DNA from: Micromonospora lupini | Lineage (GTDB): Bacteria > Actinomycetota > Actinomycetes > Mycobacteriales > Micromonosporaceae | Assembly: GCF_026342015.1 (NCBI RefSeq) | Contig: NZ_JAPENL010000002.1 | Span: forward strand, 2,113,001 to 2,177,000 | Length of the DNA stretch: 64,000 nucleotides | Direction: 5' to 3' | Shown: positions 51,623 to 59,277 of the stretch, in pieces | How positions within the stretch are numbered: position 1 is the stretch's first letter | Layout: every line of letters starts with the position of its first letter | Notes under the pieces: model-generated | What the model saw: the letters and a program-made list of their open reading frames with translations, nothing else | The model's database searches: none | What the model was told of the DNA's origin: nothing | Position numbers and translations under genes: made by a program

Positions 51623-52059
51623 CGGGAGACCTGCCAGCGGACCACCGTCTCGTCGGTGTGCTTTCCGGTGGGCCGGCCGGCGCGGATGCCCTGCCAGCGG
51701 ATGACGATGCGGACCTCGACCAGCGCCGGGGCGTCCGGGTGGCGTTCGGCGTACGCGTCGGCGACCTCGGCGAGCAGCGTCGGGTCGGCGGCGTACCGGC
51801 CCTGCTGGCCCTCGATCTCGGCGCGGCGGATGCCTGTCGCGTTCTGGTCGAGGTCGACCACGACACCTGTGCTGTTCACTCCCTCCACCCGGGTGTCCGG
51901 GGCGGGGGCGTTCGGCGGGTTGGAGGTGGCGTACATCCGGAACGGGCCGAACGGGAAGTCGTCGTCGCTGCCCCAGAAGGTGCCGAGCAGCAGCAGGACG
52001 AGACCGAGGGCGGTCGCGCCCAGCCGGGTCGCACGCCCGCGGGTGGTCAGGGTCTCCAT
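51619..52059 (-). CDS. Small membrane-anchored protein preceding the HTTM gene
   Basis: A 146-aa protein. One N-terminal helix (GATALGLVLLLLGTFWG) anchors an extracytoplasmic domain beginning DDFPFGPFRMYATSNPPNAP and ending TDETVVRWQV. The FPFGPFRMYA motif is, as I recall, shared by proteins encoded beside HTTM genes. Its TGA overlaps the ATG of the HTTM gene (ATGA), so the two are coupled and likely form a complex. Function unknown. Confidence 0.75.
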   Translation of the reverse strand: METLTTRGRATRLGATALGLVLLLLGTFWGSDDDFPFGPFRMYATSNPPNAPAPDTRVEGVNSTGVVVDLDQNATGIRRAEIEGQQGRYAADPTLLAEVADAYAERHPDAPALVEVRIVIRWQGIRAGRPTGKHTDETVVRWQVSR

Positions 52060-52162
52060 CGGGTGGTGACGATACGGGATGTACCGGCCGTGCCGGGTCC
52101 CACCGACGGTCAGTTCCGCCTGCCCAGGTCGGTGATCATGCGCGGGTGCCCGGGTACGACGA

Positions 52163-52191
52163 AGGGCCGGACCCGAACCGGGCCCGGCCCT
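52163..52191 (-). terminator. Hairpin terminator of trxA
   Basis: AGGGCCGG (52163-52170) pairs with CCGGCCCT (52184-52191); the stem continues inward to 12 bp with one mismatch and a 3-nt loop, 23 nt after the trxA stop. Confidence 0.75.
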
Positions 52192-52213
52192 CGCGCGCCG
52201 TCGCGGGGACGGC

Positions 52214-52576
52214 TCAGTGGTTGTGCTCGGCCAGCTGCTTGCGGACGTCGTCCATGTCCAGCGCCTCGACCTGCTCGATCAGGTTCTCCAGCGCGGACTC
52301 GGGAAGCGCGCCCGGCTGGGCGAAGACGATGACGCCGTCGCGGATCGCCATGATCGTCGGGATCGACCGGATGTCGAACTTCGCGCCCAGCTCCTGCTGA
52401 GCCTCGGTGTCGACCTTGCCGAAGACGATGTTCTGGTGCTTCTCCGAGGAGCGCTCGTAGACCGGGGCGAACCGCTTGCACGGACCACACCAGTCGGCCC
52501 AGAAGTCAACCAGGACGATGCCGTCGTTGCCGGTCACCTCGTCGAAGTTCGTCGAGGTCAGCTCAACGGTTGCCAT
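52214..52576 (-). CDS. trxA: Thioredoxin
   Basis: A 120-aa thioredoxin with the active site WCGPC (Cys30, Cys33), the cis-Pro in SIPTIMAIRDG and the usual fold order. It reduces protein disulfides, recycled by thioredoxin reductase, which is not in the window. A SigR-type promoter lies about 40-66 nt upstream, so expression should rise under thiol-oxidative stress. A long C-terminal acidic/His end (RKQLAEHNH) is slightly longer than in the minimal family. Confidence 0.94.
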   Translation of the reverse strand: MATVELTSTNFDEVTGNDGIVLVDFWADWCGPCKRFAPVYERSSEKHQNIVFGKVDTEAQQELGAKFDIRSIPTIMAIRDGVIVFAQPGALPESALENLIEQVEALDMDDVRKQLAEHNH

Positions 52577-52615
52577 TGCACTCTCCGATCACCGCGGTTT
52601 GTCTGCGTCCCGTAG

Positions 52616-52642
52616 AACCAGGGCTGACCGTATCGAATTCCC
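52616..52642 (-). promoter_or_regulatory. SigR-type promoter of trxA
   Basis: On the minus strand GGGAAT (52642-52637) is followed, after exactly 18 nt, by GTT (52618-52616). This equals the SigR/SigH consensus GGGAAT-N18-GTT of thiol-stress genes in Streptomyces and mycobacteria, where thioredoxin genes are standard targets. The predicted 5' leader is about 30 nt. Confidence 0.78.
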
Positions 52643-53061
52643 GGGCCGTCCCGCACGAAACGTGCACCGGGCTGCGCGGGGTCGTTGGCGGCCATCGAAC
52701 TGTGTCAGTTCATCCCGTCCTGCGGAACGCAAGTGCATGACGCACTTGCGTGACCTGCGGTGATGGGAGCGGTTCCAGGGAGATCCACCCGATCGAGCGC
52801 TACGAATCGGTAACTTGAGCCCTGACGAGGAGGTATCCGGCCTGCGGAGATCGCTGATCAACCCGGCCTCCGTCACGGAGAGTATTGTTACAAAAAGATA
52901 AATGTGACCTCGATCTCTGTTGAACCTACGCCGCCGTAGGGCAGAATTCCTCACATCAGAGCGTGGGCGGCGGGTGCCGGGGAGGGCCCCGCCGCTCATT
53001 GCGTCTCCCCTCGGGTGAGTGACCGGTGTGACATTTCCGCCGGGGTCGCGCCCCGGCCATC
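52643..53061. other. 419-nt gene-free region with a small hairpin
   Basis: I see no credible gene; the only long minus-strand frame is Arg/Ser-rich and has no RBS. A perfect 10-bp palindrome with a 5-nt loop lies at 52727-52751, flanked by CTGCGG direct repeats. An AT-rich patch (about 52882-52908, TATTGTTACA then AAAAGATAAAT) and TTGAAC at about 52920 could belong to an uncharacterised promoter or small RNA. This is the most AT-rich intergenic stretch of the window. Confidence 0.5.
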
Positions 53062-53081
53062 GCCTTAACCATCGGTAAGGC
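53062..53081. promoter_or_regulatory. Inverted repeat in front of the maoC gene
   Basis: GCCTTA (53062-53067) and TAAGGC (53076-53081) flank an 8-nt spacer, 44 nt before the ATG. It overlaps a likely -10 region, so it is placed as a repressor site. Confidence 0.45.
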
Positions 53082-53124
53082 ATGCTGTGCCGAACTCCAT
53101 CGCCGCCCGTCGAAGGGGACCAGG

Positions 53125-53640
53125 ATGCAGTTCGGCCGCTACTACGAGGAGTTCGAGGTCGGCGCGGTCTACCGGCACTGGCCGGGCAAGACCGTCACCG
53201 AGTACGACGACCACCTCTTCTGCCTGCTCACCATGAACCACCACCCGCTGCACATGGACGCGCACTACGCCGCGACGGCCAGCCAGTTCAAGCGCAACGT
53301 CGTGGTCGGCAACTACATCTACTCGCTGCTGCTCGGGATGTCGGTGCCGGACGTGAGCGGCAAGGCCATCGCCAACCTGGAGGTCGAGTCGCTGCGGCAC
53401 GTGGCGCCGACCTTCCACGGCGACACCATCTACGGCGAGACGACGGTGCTGGACAAGCGGGAGTCCGGCTCCAAGCCCGATCGGGGCGTGGTGTCGGTCG
53501 AGACCCGGGGCTACAACCAGGACGGCACCATGGTCTGCGTCTTCCGCCGCAAGGTCATGGTCCCCAAGCGGGAGTACGCGGCAAGCGCCGTCGCCGAGGG
53601 AGTGGACCCGGAGCGGCCCAGCTTCCCCGACCCGCGCTGA
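53125..53640 (+). CDS. MaoC-like hydratase, probable mesaconyl-CoA (beta-methylmalyl-CoA) hydratase
   Basis: A 171-aa hot-dog-fold protein. FGRYYEEFEVGAVYRHWPGK, the active-site D and H region NHHPLHMDAHYAA and VGNYIYSLLLGMSVPDVSGK are almost identical to the MaoC protein of Streptomyces ethylmalonyl-CoA operons. It should hydrate mesaconyl-CoA to beta-methylmalyl-CoA, the substrate of the aldolase at 43.4 kb. It stands alone here, with an inverted repeat upstream. The ATG follows AGGGGACCAGG. Confidence 0.9.
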   Translation: MQFGRYYEEFEVGAVYRHWPGKTVTEYDDHLFCLLTMNHHPLHMDAHYAATASQFKRNVVVGNYIYSLLLGMSVPDVSGKAIANLEVESLRHVAPTFHGDTIYGETTVLDKRESGSKPDRGVVSVETRGYNQDGTMVCVFRRKVMVPKREYAASAVAEGVDPERPSFPDPR

Positions 53641-53785
53641 GGCTGTCGGCCCGCGCCGAGCCATCCGACCTCGCCGACCAGGCACCCCGCCGCCCCGGCG
53701 CAGGGCTCCCCCTCTCGCGCGGCAGGTTCTGCGGGGGAGGGGGTTGGTCACCCTTTCGGGGCTTATGCTGGCGCCGGAGGTTCCG

Positions 53786-54289
53786 ATGAGCCACTCCGTC
53801 GCCGGAGAGCCGCCCTCTGCCGGCGGTCGCGCCGCACCCTTGACCACCGCCGTCTACTCCGCCGCCGAGTGGGACCTGCTCACCAGCCTGCCCGCTCGGG
53901 TGCTCGTGGCCGCCGCCGCGCCCGGCGCAGGCCGCCCGCACCGGGGTGTGCTGGCGGGCCTTGCCGGCCTGGACGCGGTGGCCGCCGGCCGTGGGTTCGA
54001 CAGCGATCTGGTGCGTGCCGTCGTCGCCGCGATCTACGCCCGTCACGACGGTGGCCCCGCGCCCGCCGAGCGGCTCACCGACCTGGTGGACCTGCTGGTC
54101 GCCTGCAGGGCGGCGGTTCGGGTCCTGCGGCAACGCGCTGATCCCGCCGACTCGGCCGCGTACCGCCAGTGGGTGCAGTCGGTCGCGGCCCGCGTCTGCC
54201 GGGCGGTGCCCGGCCCCGGCGGGCGTCTGGCCAGCCCCGCCGATCGACGCTTCCTGGACCGGCTGGGTGACGCGCTCGGCCTGGGCTGA
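53786..54289 (+). CDS. Conserved hypothetical helical protein
   Basis: A 167-aa Ala/Arg-rich, helical protein: TTAVYSAAEWDLLTSLPARV, RGVLAGLAGLDAVAAGRGFD, LVDLLVACRAAVRVLRQRAD and FLDRLGDALGLG. I do not recognise the family. RBS GGAGG lies 5 nt before ATG 53786. It precedes the trmH-like gene by 48 nt on the same strand. Base composition and codon use match its neighbours, so it is a normal chromosomal gene. Confidence 0.65.
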   Translation: MSHSVAGEPPSAGGRAAPLTTAVYSAAEWDLLTSLPARVLVAAAAPGAGRPHRGVLAGLAGLDAVAAGRGFDSDLVRAVVAAIYARHDGGPAPAERLTDLVDLLVACRAAVRVLRQRADPADSAAYRQWVQSVAARVCRAVPGPGGRLASPADRRFLDRLGDALGLG

Positions 54290-54337
54290 GGTCGGCGGGC
54301 CGTCGCGGCGGGCGCCGAGGCGGCCCCGTACCCTCTG

Positions 54338-54982
54338 ATGACCGTGACCGACGACCAGCTTGAGGTGGGCGTGGGCCCCTGGCCGGGGGACCCGCCCGAG
54401 GACCCGCGCTACGACCCGCAGTTGCTCGCCGAGGGGGATCGGCGCAACGTCGTCGACAGCTATCGCTACTGGCGGCACGAGGCGATCGTCGCCGACCTGG
54501 ACCGGCGCCGGCACGGCTTCCACGTCGCCATCGAGAACTGGCAGCACGACTTCAACATCGGCACGGTGGTCCGCAACGCCAACGCCTTCAACGCCGCCGA
54601 GGTGCACATCGTCGGACGCCGGCGGTGGAACCGGCGGGGCGCGATGGTGACCGACCGCTACCAGCACGTCCGTCACCACGAGACGATCGAGGAGTTCGTC
54701 GAATGGGCGGCGGGGCGGCGACTGCCCGTGCTCGGCATCGACAACCTGCCCGGCTCCCGCCCGCTGGAGACCGGCACCCTGCCCCGGGACTGCGTGCTGC
54801 TCTTCGGCCAGGAGGGGCCCGGCCTGTCCGAGCCCGCCCGTGCCGCCTGCGCCCAGCTCTACTCAATCGCCCAGTACGGCTCGACACGGTCCATCAACGC
54901 GGGTGTGGCCAGCGGCATCGCCATGCACGCGTGGATCCGTACGTACGCCGGCCCGCCGCCGGACCGACAGTCGCCGCGGTGA
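54338..54982 (+). CDS. SpoU/TrmH-family RNA 2'-O-methyltransferase
   Basis: A 214-aa SPOUT enzyme with the three motifs: NIGTVVRNANAF (motif 1), LLFGQEGPGLS (motif 2) and QYGSTRSINAGVASGIAMHA (motif 3). The knot is formed by the C-terminal half. It methylates a ribose in tRNA or rRNA; the site cannot be told from sequence alone. A start at GTG 54344 is also possible; TACCCT stands just before both. Confidence 0.9.
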   Translation: MTVTDDQLEVGVGPWPGDPPEDPRYDPQLLAEGDRRNVVDSYRYWRHEAIVADLDRRRHGFHVAIENWQHDFNIGTVVRNANAFNAAEVHIVGRRRWNRRGAMVTDRYQHVRHHETIEEFVEWAAGRRLPVLGIDNLPGSRPLETGTLPRDCVLLFGQEGPGLSEPARAACAQLYSIAQYGSTRSINAGVASGIAMHAWIRTYAGPPPDRQSPR

Positions 54983-55036
54983 CCGAATCGGACGTTCCGG
55001 CTTGACGTGCCGGCGCTGCGGGGTGACGGTGGAGTT

Positions 55037-55726
55037 GTGAGTGTCGCGGTGAGTTGTCCGAGATGCGGGGGCCCGGTACGGGCGCCGGATCTGATGCACA
55101 CCGAGTCGAGGTGCCTGCGCTGCGGTCCCGTGCCGCCGCTGCACGTGCCCGAACACATCGGAGCGGAGATCGTCGCGAGCGTGGTGGAGCGAATCACCGC
55201 GACCGCCGGTCCACCCGGGACGCCGCTGTGGTGCCCGTGGCCGCTGCCGCCCGGTTGGACCCTCACCGGCGTGGCGTACGCCGGTGACGACCGCACGGGG
55301 GTGCGGGCGACGGCGGTGGCCTGCGCGGGGCCGGCGCCGCTCGACGACGGTCCGGCGGATCTGGTGTTCGTGGCCGAGGAGCCGGGCGTCGGCCTGGGCA
55401 CCCGACTCGCCGGCCTGGTCGGCCCGGATCCCGGACCGGAACTCGTCGACGCGCTGACCGACCCCGGCCCGGGGCACCCCGAGCACGTGGGGCAGGCCAG
55501 GATCCGGGTCGGCGGGCACCCGACTCCACTGTGGTTGGTTAATTCTCCGACGGATCGAAGCGCGTACGCCGGCGAGGCTCGGGGAATGTGGCTGCATGCG
55601 ATAGCCTGGCCGGCGAGTGCGGGTCATCTCCTCGCGGAAGAGGTCGTGTTGCACGACCTGACCGAGTGGACTCCGCCCGAGCTCGTGTACGGCGCACCGT
55701 CCCCGTACCTGTCCGGGAGGGCTTGA
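55037..55726 (+). CDS. Zinc-ribbon protein (DUF6758-like)
   Basis: A 229-aa protein. A zinc ribbon at the very N-terminus (CPRCGGPV, then SRCLRCGPVPPL: two CxxC pairs) is followed by a large domain of unknown function (TPLWCPWPLPPGWTLTGVAY, PADLVFVAEEPGVGLGTRL, PLWLVNSPTDRSAYAGEARG). The family is conserved in Actinobacteria beside PHP and PH genes. Start GTG 55037, with GGTGGAG just before. The gene is followed by a promoter region for the small membrane protein. Confidence 0.78.
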   Translation: MSVAVSCPRCGGPVRAPDLMHTESRCLRCGPVPPLHVPEHIGAEIVASVVERITATAGPPGTPLWCPWPLPPGWTLTGVAYAGDDRTGVRATAVACAGPAPLDDGPADLVFVAEEPGVGLGTRLAGLVGPDPGPELVDALTDPGPGHPEHVGQARIRVGGHPTPLWLVNSPTDRSAYAGEARGMWLHAIAWPASAGHLLAEEVVLHDLTEWTPPELVYGAPSPYLSGRA

Positions 55727-55842
55727 CAACACTCCCGGTTTGACGGAGAACGGACGCAGATCTTCACTGTACGACACCACACTGATACTCTGGGTGCCGC
55801 TGCGGTAATGGGACCCGGCGCCGCGCGAGAGGATGGCCCGCC

Positions 55843-56001
55843 ATGGTCAAGAAGGTCCTCACCTGGGCCGGAATCGCATTCTTGATCTTCTTCGTCGCCT
55901 ATAGGCCAAACTCTGCGGCTGATGTGTTCAAGTCGCTGGGCGGCGGGATCATGGACATCGCCCAGGGGTTCGGCGACTTCTTCACAAGCCTCGTCGCCTA
56001 A
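55843..56001 (+). CDS. 52-aa small membrane protein
   Basis: A very short gene. It starts at ATG 55843 and ends with TAA 55999-56001. MVKKVLTWAGIAFLIFFVAY gives one membrane helix with a positive inside end; the rest (FKSLGGGIMDIAQGFGDFFT) is an amphipathic tail. GAGAGGA stands about 11 nt before the ATG. It lies 6 nt from the PH-domain gene, so they form an operon. A -10-like GATACT lies at about 55790. Conserved small proteins of this kind occur in actinobacteria; the function is unknown. Confidence 0.75.
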   Translation: MVKKVLTWAGIAFLIFFVAYRPNSAADVFKSLGGGIMDIAQGFGDFFTSLVA

Positions 56002-56007
56002 CCGTCG

Positions 56008-56883
56008 ATGGGCAGCCCCTCCGGACCACCCTTCGACCCGGACGACCCCGACCGGGAACGTCGCGAGCGCGACACCGAGCCGATCCCGCGGATCGGGCCG
56101 GATGACGGCCCGGGCTACGGAGCTGGCCCCGGCCTGTCCGACGGGCCGTCCCTTTCGGACGACGTCGGTTACGGCGACGGGCCCGGCTATGCCGGCGAAG
56201 GGCGGTCCGGGCGGGCCTGGATCCGTGATCCCGAGGCCGCCTACCAGCCACCGCAGATCTCCGAGGACGAGCTGGCGGGGCTGCGTGCCGACGCGACGGG
56301 GTCGACCCCCCGGCGGGTGCTTCCGCTGGAGGACGAGCCCAGCTCACTTGTCGCCCGCTACCTCTTCCCCACCGAGCGCTACCGGGGCGAGTGGAAGCGG
56401 CACTGGATCCACCTCACCAACCCGCTCCTGATCGGGATCGGGGCGACGTTCGTGCTCGGCTACCTGTCCGGTTTCCTCGCCGGTAACAACGTGGGCGCGC
56501 TGACGACCATCGCGGTGCTGCTCTGGTTCGCCGTCATGGGCTGGGTGGCCTGGAAGGTCGCCGACTGGTGGTATGACCGGTTCATCCTGACCAACAAACG
56601 GGTCATGGTGGTCAACGGCATCGTCACCCGCAAGGTGGCAATGATGCCGCTGGTCCGGGTCACCGACATGAAGTACGAGCAGACGCCGACCGGCCGCGCG
56701 CTCAACTACGGCACCTTCGTCCTGGAGTCCGCCGGCCAGGAGCAGGCGCTGCGCGAGGTCAAGAATCTGCCCAACCCGAACGAGCTGTACCTGCGAGTCG
56801 TGGAAGAGATGTACGAGCCGCAGGCGGTCGAGGCGCGGTTGGGCAAGGAGGCCGACGAGGCCAAGGCCGACGACGGCGCGTGA
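56008..56883 (+). CDS. Bacterial PH-domain membrane protein
   Basis: A 291-aa protein. A Gly/Asp/Pro-rich N-terminus (1-105) precedes two membrane helices (LLIGIGATFVLGYLSGFLAG and LTTIAVLLWFAVMGWVAWKV) and a bPH2 domain (DRFILTNKRVMVVNGIVTRK, LVRVTDMKYEQTPTGRALNY). bPH2 domains occur in YdbT-like envelope proteins. It is coupled to the 52-aa membrane protein 6 nt upstream. A short acidic tail ends the protein. Function unknown; a role in membrane signalling or protection is possible. Confidence 0.83.
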   Translation: MGSPSGPPFDPDDPDRERRERDTEPIPRIGPDDGPGYGAGPGLSDGPSLSDDVGYGDGPGYAGEGRSGRAWIRDPEAAYQPPQISEDELAGLRADATGSTPRRVLPLEDEPSSLVARYLFPTERYRGEWKRHWIHLTNPLLIGIGATFVLGYLSGFLAGNNVGALTTIAVLLWFAVMGWVAWKVADWWYDRFILTNKRVMVVNGIVTRKVAMMPLVRVTDMKYEQTPTGRALNYGTFVLESAGQEQALREVKNLPNPNELYLRVVEEMYEPQAVEARLGKEADEAKADDGA

Positions 56884-56986
56884 AAGTTTTCGTCCGAACA
56901 TCGGAGTAAGTGCGCACCTTTCGTCATGGACCGGAACGCCTCTGACGTGGCACTCTGCCAGGACGGTATGGGTGCGGAGGTGTGCG

Positions 56987-57877
56987 GTGGCGAGCAGGGA
57001 CCCGTTGGAGGAGGAGTTTCGCGAGTTCGTCGCGGCTCGCTCCGCCGCGCTGCTCCGTACCGCCTACCTGCTCGCCGGCGACTGGGCGACAGCCGAGGAT
57101 CTGCTCCAGACGGCACTGACCAAGACCTACCTCGCCTGGAAGCGCCTCGGCGGGATCGAGGCGGTCGAGCCGTACGCCCGCCGTGTGATGGTCAACACCT
57201 CGACGAGCTGGTGGCGGCGGCGCTGGCACGGTGAGCGCCCCACCGAGGTGCTGCCCGAACGCCCCGGTGTCGACGAGATCGAGCAGCAGCTCGACCGCGA
57301 CCTGCTCTGGCGGCACCTCCGGGAGCTGCCCAGCCGGCAGCGGGCGGTGCTCGTCCTGCGCTACTACGAGGACATGTCGGAAGCACAGACGGCCGCGCTG
57401 CTGGACATCTCGCCGGGCACCGTGAAGAGCCAGTCCTCCCGGGCGCTGGCTACGCTTCGACGACGGATGGGCGCCGCCACCCCGGACCTGGTGGACGTCC
57501 CCGGTGCCGGCCGGAGCGTCGACACCGCTCTCTCCGGCAGGGGCCGCGACGTCGGCCCGCCCGGTCGGGGCCGCGACGCTGCTCTGTCGGGCCGGGACCG
57601 TGACTCCGCTGTCTCGGGCCGGGACCGTGGCGCTGCTCTCTCTGGCCGGGGCGACGCCACGCGAGCTGGCCGAGGTGCCGACGCTGCCCGACCTGGCCAG
57701 GCCGGGAGGGACTCGGGGGGCCGTGCCGCGGCGACACCGCGTCCGGCGGCCGGTCGGACCGAGCCGGGAGCTGTCGCACCCCGTCCGTCCGTGCCCCGCC
57801 CGATCGCGCCGGCGGTCGAGCTGCCCACCGCTCCGGCGGCCGTGCCCGTCGGCACCGGCGCCGGAGATCAGCAGTGA
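56987..57877 (+). CDS. SigE-family ECF sigma factor with repetitive C-terminal tail
   Basis: A 296-aa protein. Sigma2 (LLRTAYLLAGDWATAEDLLQ, then ALTKTYLAWKRLG, about 20-80) and sigma4 (LPSRQRAVLVLRYYEDMSEA, then TAALLDISPGTVKSQ, about 110-160) are typical of the SigE-family TIGR02983-type sigma factors. Residues 185-250 are a tandem repeat of about 8-9 residues (LSGRGRD, LSGRDRD, VSGRDRG), and the end is Pro/Ala-rich and probably disordered. Most relatives are about 170 aa long, so the tail is unusual. GGAGG precedes GTG 56987; the next gene overlaps the stop by 4 nt. Confidence 0.87.
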   Translation: MASRDPLEEEFREFVAARSAALLRTAYLLAGDWATAEDLLQTALTKTYLAWKRLGGIEAVEPYARRVMVNTSTSWWRRRWHGERPTEVLPERPGVDEIEQQLDRDLLWRHLRELPSRQRAVLVLRYYEDMSEAQTAALLDISPGTVKSQSSRALATLRRRMGAATPDLVDVPGAGRSVDTALSGRGRDVGPPGRGRDAALSGRDRDSAVSGRDRGAALSGRGDATRAGRGADAARPGQAGRDSGGRAAATPRPAAGRTEPGAVAPRPSVPRPIAPAVELPTAPAAVPVGTGAGDQQ

Positions 57878-59136
57878 GCGCTTTGCCGCGGCGGCCCGAC
57901 AACCTGACGGGCGGTCCGCAGCGTCCTAACCAGGTGCGACGTGACCAGCTGGAAGGTGCGGTGCGGGAGACTCTCTCGCAGCAGGTTGCCGTCACCCGTC
58001 CGCTGACCGCCGACCCGGCGGGTCAGGCCATCCGCCGGGCCAACCGGATCCGGCGGCGGCGTGCCGGGGTCGGTGTGGCGCTCGGAATGGTGACCACCGT
58101 GCTGATCGGCGCCGGTATGACGCAGCTCGCCGACGAGACCGGCCGGGAAGGGCCGCCCACAGTCGTGATCGGCGATCCGGATCTGTCCGTCCGGCCGCTC
58201 CTCTCGGCCACCGTCGCCCCACCCGCGCCGTCGCCCGGAACGCCCGCTGGCCTGCTCCTCGACGGCACCTTGATCAACGCCGACGGCACGCGGCTGGCGC
58301 TGCCCAGCGTCGGCCCCGCCGAGCGTGCACACAGCCTGCCCAGCGGCGCCGGCCTGCTGGTGGTCGGTGCCCCGACCACCGCCGGCCGTTCCCTCTGGGT
58401 CGCCCAGGACGACGGCCTGGTGCAGGTGCTGCTGGCCGGCGCGGGCCAGATCGTTCTCGCGCCCGACGCCAGTCAGGTCGCCTGGCGGGACGGCAGGGAC
58501 CTGCTCGTGGCGGGAGTGGTCGGGAACCAGCTCATCGGCACGGTGCGCACTCCGGTCCCGGACGACGCGGAACCCGTCCGGTTCGTGGGAAACAGCGTGC
58601 TGGTCCGGCTCGACCGCAACGGGCCGGCCCACGCCCTGTGGCGGCCCGGCGCGGGGGAGCTGACCGAGGTCCCCGAGCGGGGCACCCTGAACGTCTACGG
58701 TGCGCTGCCGGACGGGCGGCTGATCGGTCAGGTGTCCGCGAGCGGGCCGGGTGGGACCTGCCTGGCGGCGCTCGACCCGAAGCGGGCCCTGAAGCCGGTA
58801 CGCACCGCCTGCGGCACACAGTTGAGCCTGGACGGCGCGGGCGGCGTGTCCGACGACGGGCGGTGGCTTCTGGTGAACGGGAAGGTCGACGCGACCGACC
58901 GGGCCCTCCTGGTCGACCTGCGGCAGCTCGGGACGACGCTGGACGCCGTGCCGGCCGGCCCGGCGCTCAGTGGCGCTGTCGCCTGGACGACCGGGACGGA
59001 CGTCGCCTACGTCGACAGCACCGGCAAGCTGGTCCAGGTCGACGTCGAACGGGTGCGCGCCGGCCAGCCGGCCGAGCCGGTGCCCGTGGCCGGCCTTGAG
59101 CCCGGCGACCGGCCGGTCCTGGTCACCGGCTTCTGA
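57874..59136 (+). CDS. Probable anti-sigma-like membrane protein with propeller domain
   Basis: A 420-aa protein. A basic cytoplasmic N-terminus (about 1-65) that could bind the sigma factor precedes one membrane helix (about 66-88: AGVGVALGMVTTVLIGAGM). The extracytoplasmic part has repeated blade-like segments (LWVAQDDGLVQVLLAGAGQI; HALWRPGAGELTEVPERGTL; RWLLVNGKVDATDRALLVDL) of a beta-propeller. Its GTG overlaps the sigma-factor TGA (GTGA). This is the usual sigma/anti-sigma arrangement, but no zinc-binding ZAS motif (HxxxCxxC) is seen. Confidence 0.75.
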   Translation: MSALPRRPDNLTGGPQRPNQVRRDQLEGAVRETLSQQVAVTRPLTADPAGQAIRRANRIRRRRAGVGVALGMVTTVLIGAGMTQLADETGREGPPTVVIGDPDLSVRPLLSATVAPPAPSPGTPAGLLLDGTLINADGTRLALPSVGPAERAHSLPSGAGLLVVGAPTTAGRSLWVAQDDGLVQVLLAGAGQIVLAPDASQVAWRDGRDLLVAGVVGNQLIGTVRTPVPDDAEPVRFVGNSVLVRLDRNGPAHALWRPGAGELTEVPERGTLNVYGALPDGRLIGQVSASGPGGTCLAALDPKRALKPVRTACGTQLSLDGAGGVSDDGRWLLVNGKVDATDRALLVDLRQLGTTLDAVPAGPALSGAVAWTTGTDVAYVDSTGKLVQVDVERVRAGQPAEPVPVAGLEPGDRPVLVTGF

Positions 59137-59277
59137 GGCTCTCTCGGCTATTCGCGGCGTGCCCGCGCTGCGGGTGACCGGTCCGGCGTGCTGGTAGGCG
59201 CGCGCTGAGGAGTCGGGCCGTACTGCCGGCCGGCGCCTACGCGAGCCGGACTCGGGTCTGCCCGATAGCGTCGGGAG

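Noticed and set aside
52589..53083. 164-aa minus-strand open frame between trxA and maoC
   Set aside because: Arg/Ser-rich, no RBS, no domain, and it covers the SigR promoter and the inverted repeats.
53706..53739. Possible hairpin (CTCCCCC / GGGGGAG) after the maoC gene
   Set aside because: Only 7 bp with a 20-nt loop, within G/C runs, so it is too weak to call a terminator.
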